Source: Campylorhamphus procurvoides (lineage: Eukaryota; Chordata; Aves; Passeriformes; Dendrocolaptidae). Taken from it: a stretch of 64,000 nt of DNA. The stretch is taken from the NCBI GenBank assembly GCA_013396655.1, contig WBMV01002863.1:149335-213334 (forward strand), in the 5' to 3' direction. This document shows, one piece after another, positions 1-15,078 of the stretch. How positions within the stretch are numbered: the first letter of the stretch is position 1; the number at the start of each line of letters is the position of its first letter. The position numbers were made by a program, and so were the translations under genes. Under the pieces are notes generated by a model. It was not told the origin of the DNA and ran no database searches. It saw nothing but the letters and a program-made list of their open reading frames with translations.

Positions 1-159
1 GCCTGCACACTTCTGCAGGCACACACCGACCTCCAGGGTGAGGTGGCACCAGGACATGTGTCACACAGGTCATTTTCTGGCTCCCAAAAAGTGAGGCAGA
101 GGCTGGGGGAAACAAACAGGCAGGCACAGGGTTGGCAGCAGTAAAAACATCAGGAAAAA

Positions 160-349
160 CATGGGCAGGCCCTGGCACAGGGTGCCCAGAGAAGCTGGGG
201 CTGCCCCTGGATCCCTGGGAGTGTCCAAGGCCAGGTTGGTGCCACCTGGGCTGGTGGGCCGTGTCCCTGCCCATGGAAGGGGTGGCACTGGGTGGGCTTT
301 AAGGTTGCTCCTGACCCAAACCATTCTGTAATCCCATAGTTCTGTGATA
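160..349 (+). mobile_element. CR1 LINE 3' fragment
   Basis: It has the canonical CR1 3' words GGGCAGGCCCTGGCACAGGG and CCAAGGCCAGGTTGG, and an end resembling CCATTCTGTAATC...TTCTGTGAT. Part of the middle is deleted. Confidence 0.88.
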
Positions 350-3300
350 ACAGCCCTAAAATACACACAGGGAGCCACTGACAAGCATGACCTCCCCACA
401 CTGCAGATACAAGTTGGGGGTTTTATGTTGTTTCCAAGGCATAAAGTCAAACAATGACCTTCTTTAAGAGGAAGGGACCCCCCGGTAGAGCCCCACCACC
501 AGAACAGCCCCAAGCCCAGCTCTCCAGCCCCACCAAAGAGGGCACAGAGTCCCAGGACAACAGACACAGCAGCAGAATATCCCAAGCCCGTGGGCAGGTT
601 CACACTCAGAGCAGCCCACAAACCACACCTAATTATTGTGGAATTCTCCTCACACGGTCCCAGCCCCAGGACAAAGCCCCCTGTGCACCCTCCCCACCAG
701 CCAAGGGCACAGACAAAGGCAGGGCTCTCCCAGCTGAGTTTCTCTTCATTTTTCCGGGGATTTGGTGGTCCAGTCCCGAATTTCCCGGAGTTTTGGGTCT
801 GTCTGCAGCGCCACATTGCCATCTGCTGTCCCTGCAGCATCCCCAAAACCCGCGTGGAGCGCTCAGTGACAGCCAGCACGGCATGCACAGAGCTGCTCAA
901 AATGCAAACAGGTCCCCGAGCCGTCAGTTGGCAAATGGGATTTAACCTTTTAATTAATTAGTTGAGGAACACAAAAGAGGAGCTCGTGTGGTGGGGTGAC
1001 CCTGGTCATGCAGTGCCCACCAAAGCCTCTCCATCTCTGCCCTCCTCAGCTGGGCAGGGGGGAGAAAACCCAAGGAAAGGCTTGTGGGTTGGGACAAGGA
1101 CAGAGGGATCACTCAGCTGTCACTGTCACAGGCAGAACAGGCTCCCCTTGGGGACATTTATTACCAATAAATCAGAGTAGAGTAATGAGAAATTAAACTA
1201 CATCTTATAAACACCTTCCCACCCATCCCTCCCTCCTTCCCAGGGGGAGAAGGGGGACAGGGAGTGGGGGCTGCAGTCACTTCATCACTCGCTGTCCCTG
1301 CTGCTCCTTCCTCCTCAGGCTTGGGACTCCTCATACTCATCCCTGCTTTGGTGTGGGCTCCTCTTCCCAAAGGTCCTGCAGGACCCCAGAGGACCACAAC
1401 CCCCTGCAGACACCCCCCTGCCCTGGGGTGGGGTCTCTGCTCCCCCATGGCAGTCACCCTTGTAGCCCCTGCACTACCAAATCCTTGCCACCCAACCCAA
1501 GGACAGAGCTGGATGGAGCACCACAGGAACTAACCTTGGCCCACTGGGATGGTGGGGAGCACTGGTGCATCTAAGACAGCTTTTTATACCCCAGCACTTG
1601 AGTGATTCAACAATAAATCCTATCGCTGCAGCCAATAACACCTTGTTTTATCAGCCACACATACAGCACCATTTTTTACCTGGTCCCTGAAACCATCCAC
1701 CAAGTTATTGGCAGCAGATTCGACCTTTTGCTTAAATCCTGCAGGAAACTTCAGCCACCTCCTTGTGCAAAGAGTCCTCCTGGCCTGGCACAAGATTTCC
1801 CTGAAGAACTTGCAGAAAGGTGTCTGTTGATTCCAGGTTTAAGTGGTGGCTTTGGGATGAAGCCAGCCAGGCTCAAGGGATGGAACCTGGGTCTTAATGA
1901 TGGTGGGAAATAAGAATACCCTTTTCCAGAAAGTTACCTGGGCATGAAAAGTGAAAAACTAAATCTAACCAAGGGGTCTCCTTCCTCAGCAGCCAGGAAC
2001 ATGGAAAACAAGGCATGAGGCTGTTCCTTGCACACCTCCTTTCTATCCATTAATCCCCTTTGCAGCTCCCAGCACGAGCTCAGGAGGGAGCAAACAGATG
2101 GACAATGACTTATCATTGGAGAGACTTGGATCAGCAACTTAGAAATTCAGATTCCTCCAGGAAAGGCAAGTTAGTCATCCAAACAAATAGATATGCCCCG
2201 AGGGGAAGAAAAATCTGGAGAGCAAGAGAGCTAAAATAAAACCTTAAGGAAAGGATGAGAACTAGATGGAAAGTGAATATAAAGAGAAAAGAGCCCCAGC
2301 AACACAAAGCACGGACAGCTCTGCTAAATGTTCATTTCTTGTGTGGCTGCATTTATAACATGAGGAGACAAAGACTGAGAACTTAAAAGCACTGAGTGTA
2401 TTTGCCTTTGTAACATCCAGGCCCATATATTTGTGTTTTCCCCAGCATTTTAATATTTCCTGGCCCCAAATTGTGCAGAGGAGAACTGAGGCTGTCAAGC
2501 TCCCAGCTGTGCATCAGCAGCTGGATGGGTTAGGATATTCTGGGTATATCATGGATCAAGGTTTATGATGAAAATTAGTGGAGGAGATCACAGAGCAGGT
2601 TCTCTCAGGCAATAAATAGCTTTTCTGAAGTCATTTCTTTGAAATCTTCCCGAGGAAGCTCCCCTGCCAGGGCAGGAGGTGGTGGGATGATCTCACCATC
2701 TCTCGTGGCAGGGCTGCGTGGTTACCTTGGGTTTCCATCACGGATCCCACAGGGCTGGAAACAGCACAGGCACAGCAGGGTGTGCTCCCAGACCCCACTG
2801 ATCCCACCTGCCCCCAAATCCCATGCCAGATCCACAGAGGCAAACTCTGGGGAGTAGGAGGCTGTCACCTCATTCAGCAAGGGGACACGGGGATGGAGGG
2901 AGGAGGGATTGGTGCCCTTTTAGATTCACAGAAAGCAGGAGAGAGAAAAAGAGGCACAAAGGATTAAGGATTCTCTCCAGGAGCCCATAAAACATCGGGA
3001 TTACACTTGGCAGTGAAAGGCTGTTAAACCAGTCCCTGCCCTGTTTCCATCTCCTTGGTAAATGAAAAAGGATGAGCTACTTATTCTTCTGGCTGCTGCT
3101 TCCCACTCCTGCCTGGGAGACACACCCAGGGAGAGCCCCATCCCAAAATCCACACCAGGAGCAGGAGAGCTCTAAACATTTATTCTCACATATAGAAGCT
3201 GAGATTATTATTATTATTAAAGCCAATTTCTGTTTTCATAAACACATCCATTTCAGTGACACAAAAGGCGTCAAAATAGATACAGCAGTTTTTAAACACA

Positions 3301-6300
3301 CCCCACAGCCTGTTTTGGCCTGATGGATTCAGCCTTTCTCCATCAATAAGAGTTATGGCTTTTATTTTTTTTTAAATCTTGTAGATTCATCTCCCTAAGG
3401 ATTTTAGGTGTTTGAACAACAGACACCAGGCTTTTATTTTTTTTTTAAATCTTGTAGATTCATCTCCCTAAGGATTTTAGGTGTTTGAACAACAGACACC
3501 AGGCTTTTATTTTTTTTTAAATCTTGTAGATTCGTCTCCCTAAGGATTTTAGGGGCTTGAACAACAGACACCAGAAGAGGCTGCACAGGTGAGGGAATCC
3601 CATGCTCTTGTCCTAAACACAAAGTTCCTGACATTCCAACCTGGTTCCAGCAGCACTTTATTCCCTCCCAATGCCTCAGAGCAGGTTGGAGCCGCCACTT
3701 CCAGCTGTGCCAGCCATGGCAAAACTGCTGGAAATTCAGTTTTCCTGCCCCAGACCAAAGGGAAGTCCTAAACCATCATCTCCCTTCTCCCCAGGTATTA
3801 TCCAGGAGAAGCAGAATTGATTAAACATCAGCCAATTCTTTCAGCATGAAGGAAATTGGGAAAAATCACCTTGTCCCACCAGCTGCCCATGCAGGACCTG
3901 AAGAGCAGAGCCAGAAACCCACCAGGCTGGGGACATTTCCTCCTCCCATTTAGCTTTTAATGAGTGAGCAGAGGATGGATTGCTGAGCACATTGAGGGAC
4001 TAATAAAGGCACTGACCCACATTATTCACATTTTATGGGCCAGTGGGGAAACTGCTGAGAGAGCTCCTTCACAGCTCTGCTGATCACACTGTGGGGGAAA
4101 GGGAAGGATGTGCCAAAAAATGCCACTTGCAGCTGCATTCCTGGGACAGTTTAATCCAGTGTTTAGAGCAGGGAATGGCAGCTGGACCACTGGGCTCTCT
4201 GGTGGTCATGGTCAGACCTTTCTGTGCTCTTCAGCCACCTTGAAAAAGCTCTAAAGGTAGTAGAGCTTCACTAAGCTAAGAAAATACATTTAAATTGAGC
4301 TTCCCCATGGAATTCAGTGCTGACATGTCAGGAGTTCATAGGAAGTTCTCCTTGTGGCATCATCCATTCCCTCTGGTTTAGACCAGCAGGGAAAGGGGGG
4401 CAGGCACAGCAAGCCCAGGGCTGCCATCCCACCCAGCAGCCTCCAAAAGCAGCTTGAGGACCATCAGCCTCCATCCCCTTCATCAGAACCCTCCAATCCA
4501 TGGCTTGGGATGACACTGGGACATGTAAAAGCTGTGGAGCTGCCAACAGAGGTGGGTAATTTAAACGTGGTGCTTCAACAGAGGGGAAGAGTTGGGTTCA
4601 TCCTCTTCCAGTCTGTCCATGGCTCTACCAGAGCCCACCAGCTCTGCAGAGACCTCCCAAAGCTCCAGGGGCTAATCCCTAGGAGATGCTCTGAAGGCTC
4701 TGGTGGTTGATGAGGTGGTATCTGGAATTGAGGTTTCTCAGTGACCTCCTCACACCACCCACTCAGGTCAGAACCTTTTCAAGCACAACCACCCTGTACT
4801 CCAAATGCTGATCCCTGAGGCACTGAAAGCAGATGAATCCCTGGTTATTTTATTATTCTATTTGGGGGATTTTGAGAGAGAAAACCAACCATCACCTCAG
4901 CTGTTGTAGCTGACTCCAAAAGAAACCCTTGAAATTGTCACCATGACCTGAATGTTGGTAACATTGATTTTTCAAGAGCTGTGATTTCCACACCAGAGAT
5001 ACTGAAAGCTTTGAGATTTCCTGTCTTTTATTTTATGTCAAAAACCCTGGAGATCCTATGGAAATGTGTGAACTTCATTTCTGTTTCTTCCCATTCCCAA
5101 GATCTCCTGCAGTTCCAGCTCTGAGCTGCCTCACTCACTAAAGACAAAATCTTCTGGACAGGCTGATAAGAGTTTTATCCAGCAAGAGATGTTCACCAGC
5201 ACCAGGAAGGCTCTGAATCTAAATTATTGAGTTTGTGTTTATAAAGCTCTCCTCCAGAACCCCAATCTCACATCTCCAAAGCCAATTTACTGCCCTGTTA
5301 TGCAGCTGAATAAAAAAATATAAATAGGGGGCACGAGTCACAGTGAAAAAAAATCACAATTTAGCTCACATAAAATGATTGTATTATCCTGGCACTTTAT
5401 CAACTCTTTAAAATGAAAAAGAGACAGAGACAGGTACCTTTATTGCCTGGGTGGGTGCTCTTTCAATACCAAGCTGATGAGGAAGCACATTAAGCCAGTT
5501 ACAGATTCAGGAATGGCCAATGGCTTGATAAATGGTTATGGAGCAGGGGAAGTTTACCTGGATAACTAGAAGTGTGACAATAATATTCCACAGGCCCTAT
5601 AAAATAGAGTATTACTCATTTGAGTCCCAATCCTACTAAAATCAACCCCCACTGACTTGGCCCTCACAGCAAACTCCAGTTTTCCAGCCCTTGGGCAACT
5701 CAGCACAGATGTAAATTTTATTTGCTGATAATTGATTTATCATTAGACAGCAACAGGCTTAAGTTACAGGCATAGAATGAAAAAGTGCAGAGATGAAGGT
5801 GGGCAAGAGGCAACTCTTGAGACAGTTTAGCAATAAACCCTCCTAAAGCAGCTTCATTCCTGGAGATCCTAATATCTTATATATAAGGTATTTCCTATAA
5901 AAGAGCAAAGCACAAAAGCTCTGGCTGCAGCAAGAGGAAACATCCTGAAGACAGAAAAATCTCTGCTTAAACAGGGATTTATTTGCAAAAAAAATACAGC
6001 AACCCAACAAAGTCATTAAAGCACACAAAATTATTCCAATTTGCCCTAGAAGAGACATCACAGCTATTAATAAACACACCAAAGTTTAGGAACCTCTGTC
6101 ACAGACTGTGTTTAATGCAAACCCAACCTCCTGACATCGTGGAGGAGCAAATCCCCTGATAAGGAGCTCCAGCATTTCACAAACCCTGGAGAACTGGGAG
6201 CAACCACATAAAACCCACTTAAATTCACATCAAAAAGTGGTTTTCCCTCTTCCAGTCCTCTCCACAGCCAAGCAGGTGTGAGCAAAGCTACAGATCCCAA

Positions 6301-7514
6301 AAAAACAAACCATGTTTCAACTGGAACACCTGCATTTGGATAATTATGTTATATTTTTTACCCTGTTATCAATTCCTGCACTGAAATCCATCCATTTTTC
6401 AACATAAATTCTTACAGAAAACTGTTGCTTACCTGGAACACAGCATGTTAATCCAGGAGGGAAGGAAAAGAAGCTCCCTGAGGATCCAGTCTTTGTCTCT
6501 GCTCCCAAAAACACCCAGAACTCCCCCTTTTTTATTATCCCTTTTATTGCCCAGCCCTCAGGATGCACAGGTGGGTTTGGCTCTGGGGCAAACCCAGCTC
6601 AGCTGGGAGATTCCTCATGGAAAGCCCCAAAACAAAGGAAGATCCTCAAGGAAACCCAAGGTGCTGGTGGAGAACAGAGCTGATCCTTTGGGCAAAAGAG
6701 ATAAATTCCAAAAAAATTATAAAAATAGGTGCTAATCTGTGTAACATCTGAGCCAGGGGTGGAAAACACCTGGAAAACACCAGAAAAAAGGGGGTTTGCT
6801 GGCCTTGTGTCAGCTTGGAATGGTTTTTCTGAGTTATTGAAAACAGCTGCTCGTCTCTTCATTACCCTGAGCATTAATTTTCTTACACCAGACTCAAAAT
6901 GCTTCATTGCAGCCCCAAAAGGAGACAGCTCTACCAAACAAATCTGTGCTAAGAGAAGCAGAAAGGAAATGGCACAAATATTTTGGCATTTTCTTAGCAG
7001 CGCTCCATAAGGAGACAAAGCACATCCTCCATCAGTTCTGCTGGCATGAAAAATGAGGAAAAACATCAAAACGAGGTGGTTTTTTTAATACTCCAAAATT
7101 TTTCAAGTGGGAAATGGGTTGGATTAAAGTTTTCTAGTCCAGATGGGCTCGGGGAGGGTACTGGGAGCAGGCAGGGAAGGACAAAGCCCAGGAGAGAGCA
7201 GGTGGAGGTGGGATGGGAAGAGCCTGGACCACGGATCTTCTCCTTCATCTGAGCAGAGCTGGCATGGTGAGAGCTCTGAATTCCTCTGAGCAGGAGGTTC
7301 ATGTGGGCTCTGAGGGACACAAAAAGCCTACAAAGGCATCTCTGTCTTCTCCTAAAAGAGGAGGTGTTTCTATTCCAGTTGAAAATGGCAGGGAATTTGG
7401 GGTGAGTTTTGAGCCCAGCGTTGGGCTCAGCTCATTAAAGGTACTTGGTTAGCAAACAACACGTGGTTTGGCCAAGGGACCACGGAGAGAAAATAATAAT
7501 AATAATGTAGAGAA
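350..7514. other. Intergenic, no gene seen
   Basis: Apart from the tandem repeat at 3357-3573 and short (ATT)n and (AAT)n runs near 3203 and 7493, I see nothing supportable. ORFs here are short, in overlapping frames and resemble no family I know. Confidence 0.6.
3357..3573. repeat. 72-73 bp tandem repeat, three copies
   Basis: Units start at 3357, 3429 and 3502. Each has a T-rich segment, then AAATCTTGTAGATTC and ends near AACAACAGACACCAG. Only a few bases differ between copies. Confidence 0.95.
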
Positions 7515-7530
7515 ACAATGTTTTCCAGGC

Positions 7531-7536
7531 TTTATT
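7531..7536 (-). terminator. OTOL1: Candidate OTOL1 polyadenylation signal
   Basis: AATAAA on the minus strand in the context ACAATAAAGCCTGG, about 0.9 kb beyond the OTOL1 stop. It would give a 3' UTR from 8435 to roughly 7515, with a CR1 fragment inside it. Chosen on motif and position only; other weaker AT-rich hexamers are nearby. Confidence 0.4.
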
Positions 7537-8183
7537 GTGAATTCAATCTGATATTAGATAAAGATAACTCTCTCTCTCCTCCCCTGTTTATCCAAAGCAC
7601 CCCTCACTGTGCTCAACATACTTGGCTTTGCAAGGTACTTGTTTAATGTATTTTAATAATTTTTTTAAAAATATGCTTTCAGAGTAAACAGCGACACTTT
7701 AGAAAGCTTCAGATTTATTTTTGCCTAAAGACAATAGTTTGGGGTTTTTTTTTTCACAGTGATCAAATAGCTCTAATACTCCTTTAGACAAACCTTTATA
7801 TAATTCATGCTCTAAAGTACTAAATAACACTGATTCAAAGACAAGAGAGCTTTAAATCTTTTCATGTGATTTCAAGGACCCTACTCAGTCAGTTCACATC
7901 TGACTGAGCCCTACAAATCAAACTGCACCCAAACCAACTTATCACAACTGATTCCTAAAGGGCTTGGGACCACGCAAGGACTTCAGGAGCTGCCCTGATT
8001 AAAATTGCAGTCAGGCAAGGAGTTTCTTTCCAGAATTTCAACAGGCTCATTGCAAACCTGAAGCCTGGGGTGGCAAATCCCCTTTCCAAGCTGGTCCTGC
8101 TCGTGTTGGGACGATGGTTTCCCTCAGCCACACAAGGGACGTGTTGCTTCTTGGGGCTGCCAGTTAAAACTAATCCATAAATT

Positions 8184-8300
8184 CCCAGAATGACAGAATA
8201 TTCTGGGTGGGAAGGGACCCACAAGGATCAAATCCAGCTCTTAAGTGAATGGGGATGGAACCCACAGCCTTGGTGTTCTCAGCACCCTGCTCTACCCAAC
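8184..8300 (-). mobile_element. CR1 LINE 3' fragment
   Basis: It begins on the plus strand with GAATGACAGAATATTCTGGG followed by TGGGAAGGGACCCACAAGGA, the reverse complement of a CR1 tail. It lies in the putative OTOL1 3' UTR. Confidence 0.75.
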
Positions 8301-8435
8301 CCAGCTAATATTGCAAATACAAATACTTCTGTTAAAAGATCACGAAAAGCAGCCACTAAACCAACTGATGCTCATTTCTCCTCTGGCAGGCAGAGGCAAA
8401 AGCATGTTTCGCAGTGCCACCTCCACCTTCTAAAC

Positions 8436-12422
<3,987 letters not shown>

Positions 12423-12440
12423 GCCGGCAGCTGGGGGAGA
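12423..12440 (-). promoter_or_regulatory. OTOL1: Likely splice acceptor just upstream of the OTOL1 start codon
   Basis: On the minus strand a pyrimidine run ending in CCCCCAG stops eight bases before the ATG at 12422. This is a good 3' splice site, and no core promoter is evident immediately upstream, where CR1 sequence begins at about 12.5 kb. I infer that the first OTOL1 exon is non-coding and lies further right; I could not locate it. Confidence 0.5.
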
Positions 12441-12514
12441 GACACCACAATGAACCGTGGAGACCACCCTGGGCTGTCCCCAAAAGCCACAACACCAACC
12501 CTAACAGTGGAGTG

Positions 12515-12815
12515 GTGGGAGGTCCCAGCACAGGGTGCCCAGGGAAGCTGTGGCTGCCCCATCCCTGGGAGTGGCCAAGGCCAGGTTGGGTTGGAAGGAC
12601 CTTAAAAGTTCCACCAGCCCAGGTTGCTCCAAGCCCCATCCAGCCTGGCCTTGGATACTTTCAGGGATGGGGCAGCCACTACTTCTCTGGGCCCCACAGG
12701 GAAGGATTTATTCCCAATATCTAACCTAAATTTTCCCTCCTTCACTTTGAAGCCATTCCCTCTTGTCCTATCACTCCATGGTCTTCTGCAAAGTTCCTCT
12801 CCAGCTTCCTTTCCA
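12515..12815. mobile_element. Two CR1 fragments in opposite orientations, head to head
   Basis: A plus-strand CR1 piece (about 12515-12608, CAGCACAGGGTGCCCAGGGA to GGAAGGACCTTAAAA) abuts a minus-strand piece (about 12609-12815, CCACCAGCCCAGGTTGCTCC onwards). It lies about 80 bp upstream of the OTOL1 start-codon exon. Confidence 0.8.
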
Positions 12816-13905
12816 GCCCCCTTTAAGCATTGGAGGAATATAAATAAAATTCAATAATGATTTCAGAGTCCTACACAACTGTTCTGAAAGAATAAGTGGA
12901 CACAAAATGAAACATCAAGTTTTCCAAAATCAAGTATTTTGGAATCAAAGCATCAAGTACCAAATATTCCAAAAATTTTATCTCGATTTTTTTTCTTTGT
13001 TACTGCCTGATTTTCTGGACTTTCCTATTTTTAGTGTAAACTTTCACATCTGTTCTTTTCATTTTTAAGGTGTGGATTCAGCTGGAAGAAAGGACAAGGT
13101 GAAAAGGACACGGGTTTTCCTATAGGACAAGTGATGCCTCTCAGGTGACTTGTCATATAAAGCATCTTTGTTCCTTTTTTAAAGCAGAGTGCCCACCTGT
13201 AAATACAAACAGAACAGAGTCCCTTTCTTGCTGAGCCTGTAACCCAACCTTCCCCCTGCCCCAGCACTGAGAAAGTCTCCAGGACTGTCTCAGCCATCCA
13301 GAGGGCAAAAGGAGACCCCTCCCTAAGTCAGGCATTTGGGGGCTGGGTTAGAATCTTGCCATCTTTAACAATTCAGCTTTAATGGAAAGGGGGATGATTT
13401 TTTCTTTCCATTCTTACACCAAACCAAATGATGCCGTGGAAAATTGGTTATCCACATGAAATCCCCAGTGGCCACCGTTGTGCAACACGTTCTTCACCCC
13501 ACCAGCTCCAATAAAACATAAATTATCCTTTCTCTGTGTGTGCTGCATTAGGGCAGGGTATCAGGATATCCTGCCACTGCTGGAGAGGAGTGAATAAACC
13601 CTTCATTTCCACAGAGAAGGAAAACTTTAGAGACGGAGGAACTCTCTGGGGAAGTGGGGAATGAGTTCCCACATCTAAATAATTTCTGTTTTCCCGTCAC
13701 ACATCACTTCTGCAGCAGGTCTGAACCAGCCCCTCTCCAGTCAAACAGCCAGATTGCTGTCAGATACTGGGAGAGAACCATTAATAACAAAATTAGACCT
13801 TCCCAGTCTGTTTGAAAAATAACCCACTCAGAGCAAGGAATCATTAAACAGATTTGCATTATACTGGGCAAGACTAAAAGAATTATTCTTAAATATGTGC
13901 AAGGT

Positions 13906-13980
13906 GTCCCTGCTCATGGAAATGGGAGTTGGAATGAGATGATCTTTAAGGACTCTTCCAACCCAAACCACTCTGTGATT
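13906..13980 (+). mobile_element. Short CR1 tail
   Basis: Only the last ~75 bp are recognisable: GGAATGAGATGATCTTTAAGG and CCAACCCAAACCACTCTGTG. Confidence 0.65.
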
Positions 13981-14922
13981 TTATATTAAAGCATTTCAAT
14001 AAAACTGAAATTTTGGACCTTTTCATTACATGCACTCATCACCACTGAATTTAAAATCAGTCCTTTGAATCCCCCCACTGGGAAAGATTCTGACTCACAG
14101 TGGACACAAAATGGGAAGAATTAAGCTTTGCTGCAGTGCCATCTCAGAACATCTACATTTAATTGGATTTAAGCATCCACTAATTGTCAGCATATGTCCC
14201 ATAATAACATGGCAATAAAACACTTGTTCTTTTGTGTGCTCCCTAAAATTATCATATTTAGCTATTCCAATTCACAACAGGTATTTAACCCCAACCTGCC
14301 CGTTTTAAATACCATGGAGGTGACTGCACTTTTTGCTATTTAATTATTTTTAGTGTTCACACGAGGGAAGGAAAAGATGCAGCCAGATATTCATTACAGC
14401 CAGTCATCTCTTCTGGAGACAAATTCTATTTCCACTACATCTTAAATTCTCCAACTTCATAGCAAATCCCCCAGCTGAAGACTGAACCAGCAGTGCGTGC
14501 TCTCTCCTACCTTATAAATGGTGCTGCTCCCAGGAAAGCCCCCCCTCCATGGCACTTGGGAAAAAGACAACCTTATTTTGGGGTACAATCACTTTTATTC
14601 GTGGCCCAGCTGCTCCCGTGGCCAATGAGAGCCAGCACAGCAGAAAAGGGGGGGGTTGGCAAAGTCCCCTGAAAGGAGCAAGGTGACACTGAAAGCCGAG
14701 GAAATTCAAGCACTTCCCCTGGGCTGGGACACTGCTCTTCACGTGGGATGTTTCTGGCTCTTCCCCCATCACCGGTTTTTGGGGATTTAGGGATGCTGCT
14801 CTCTCAGCTCATGGCGTTGAGCAGCGTCCAAGTTTCCCTCTCAGTATTTCATGTGCAGGTTTGGCATCTCATTGCCCTCCTTGAGGTGGGAGTTTGGAAG
14901 GGGCCAAAGAAAAATCACAGAG

Positions 14923-15078
14923 AGAGCATCCCACAAACCCTCCATCAGGTGTTGGGGGGAAAAGCCCTGGCTCAGCCTGTGCCAGAGCATCCCACAAACC
15001 CTCCATCAGGTGTTGGGGGGAAAAGCCCTGGCTCAGCCTGTGCCAGAGCATCCCACAAACTCTCCACCACATGTTGCT
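14923..15078. repeat. 61-bp tandem repeat, about 2.5 copies
   Basis: Units beginning AGAGCATCCCACAAAC at 14923, 14984 and 15045. The first two are essentially identical; the third decays after about 20 bp. Confidence 0.93.
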
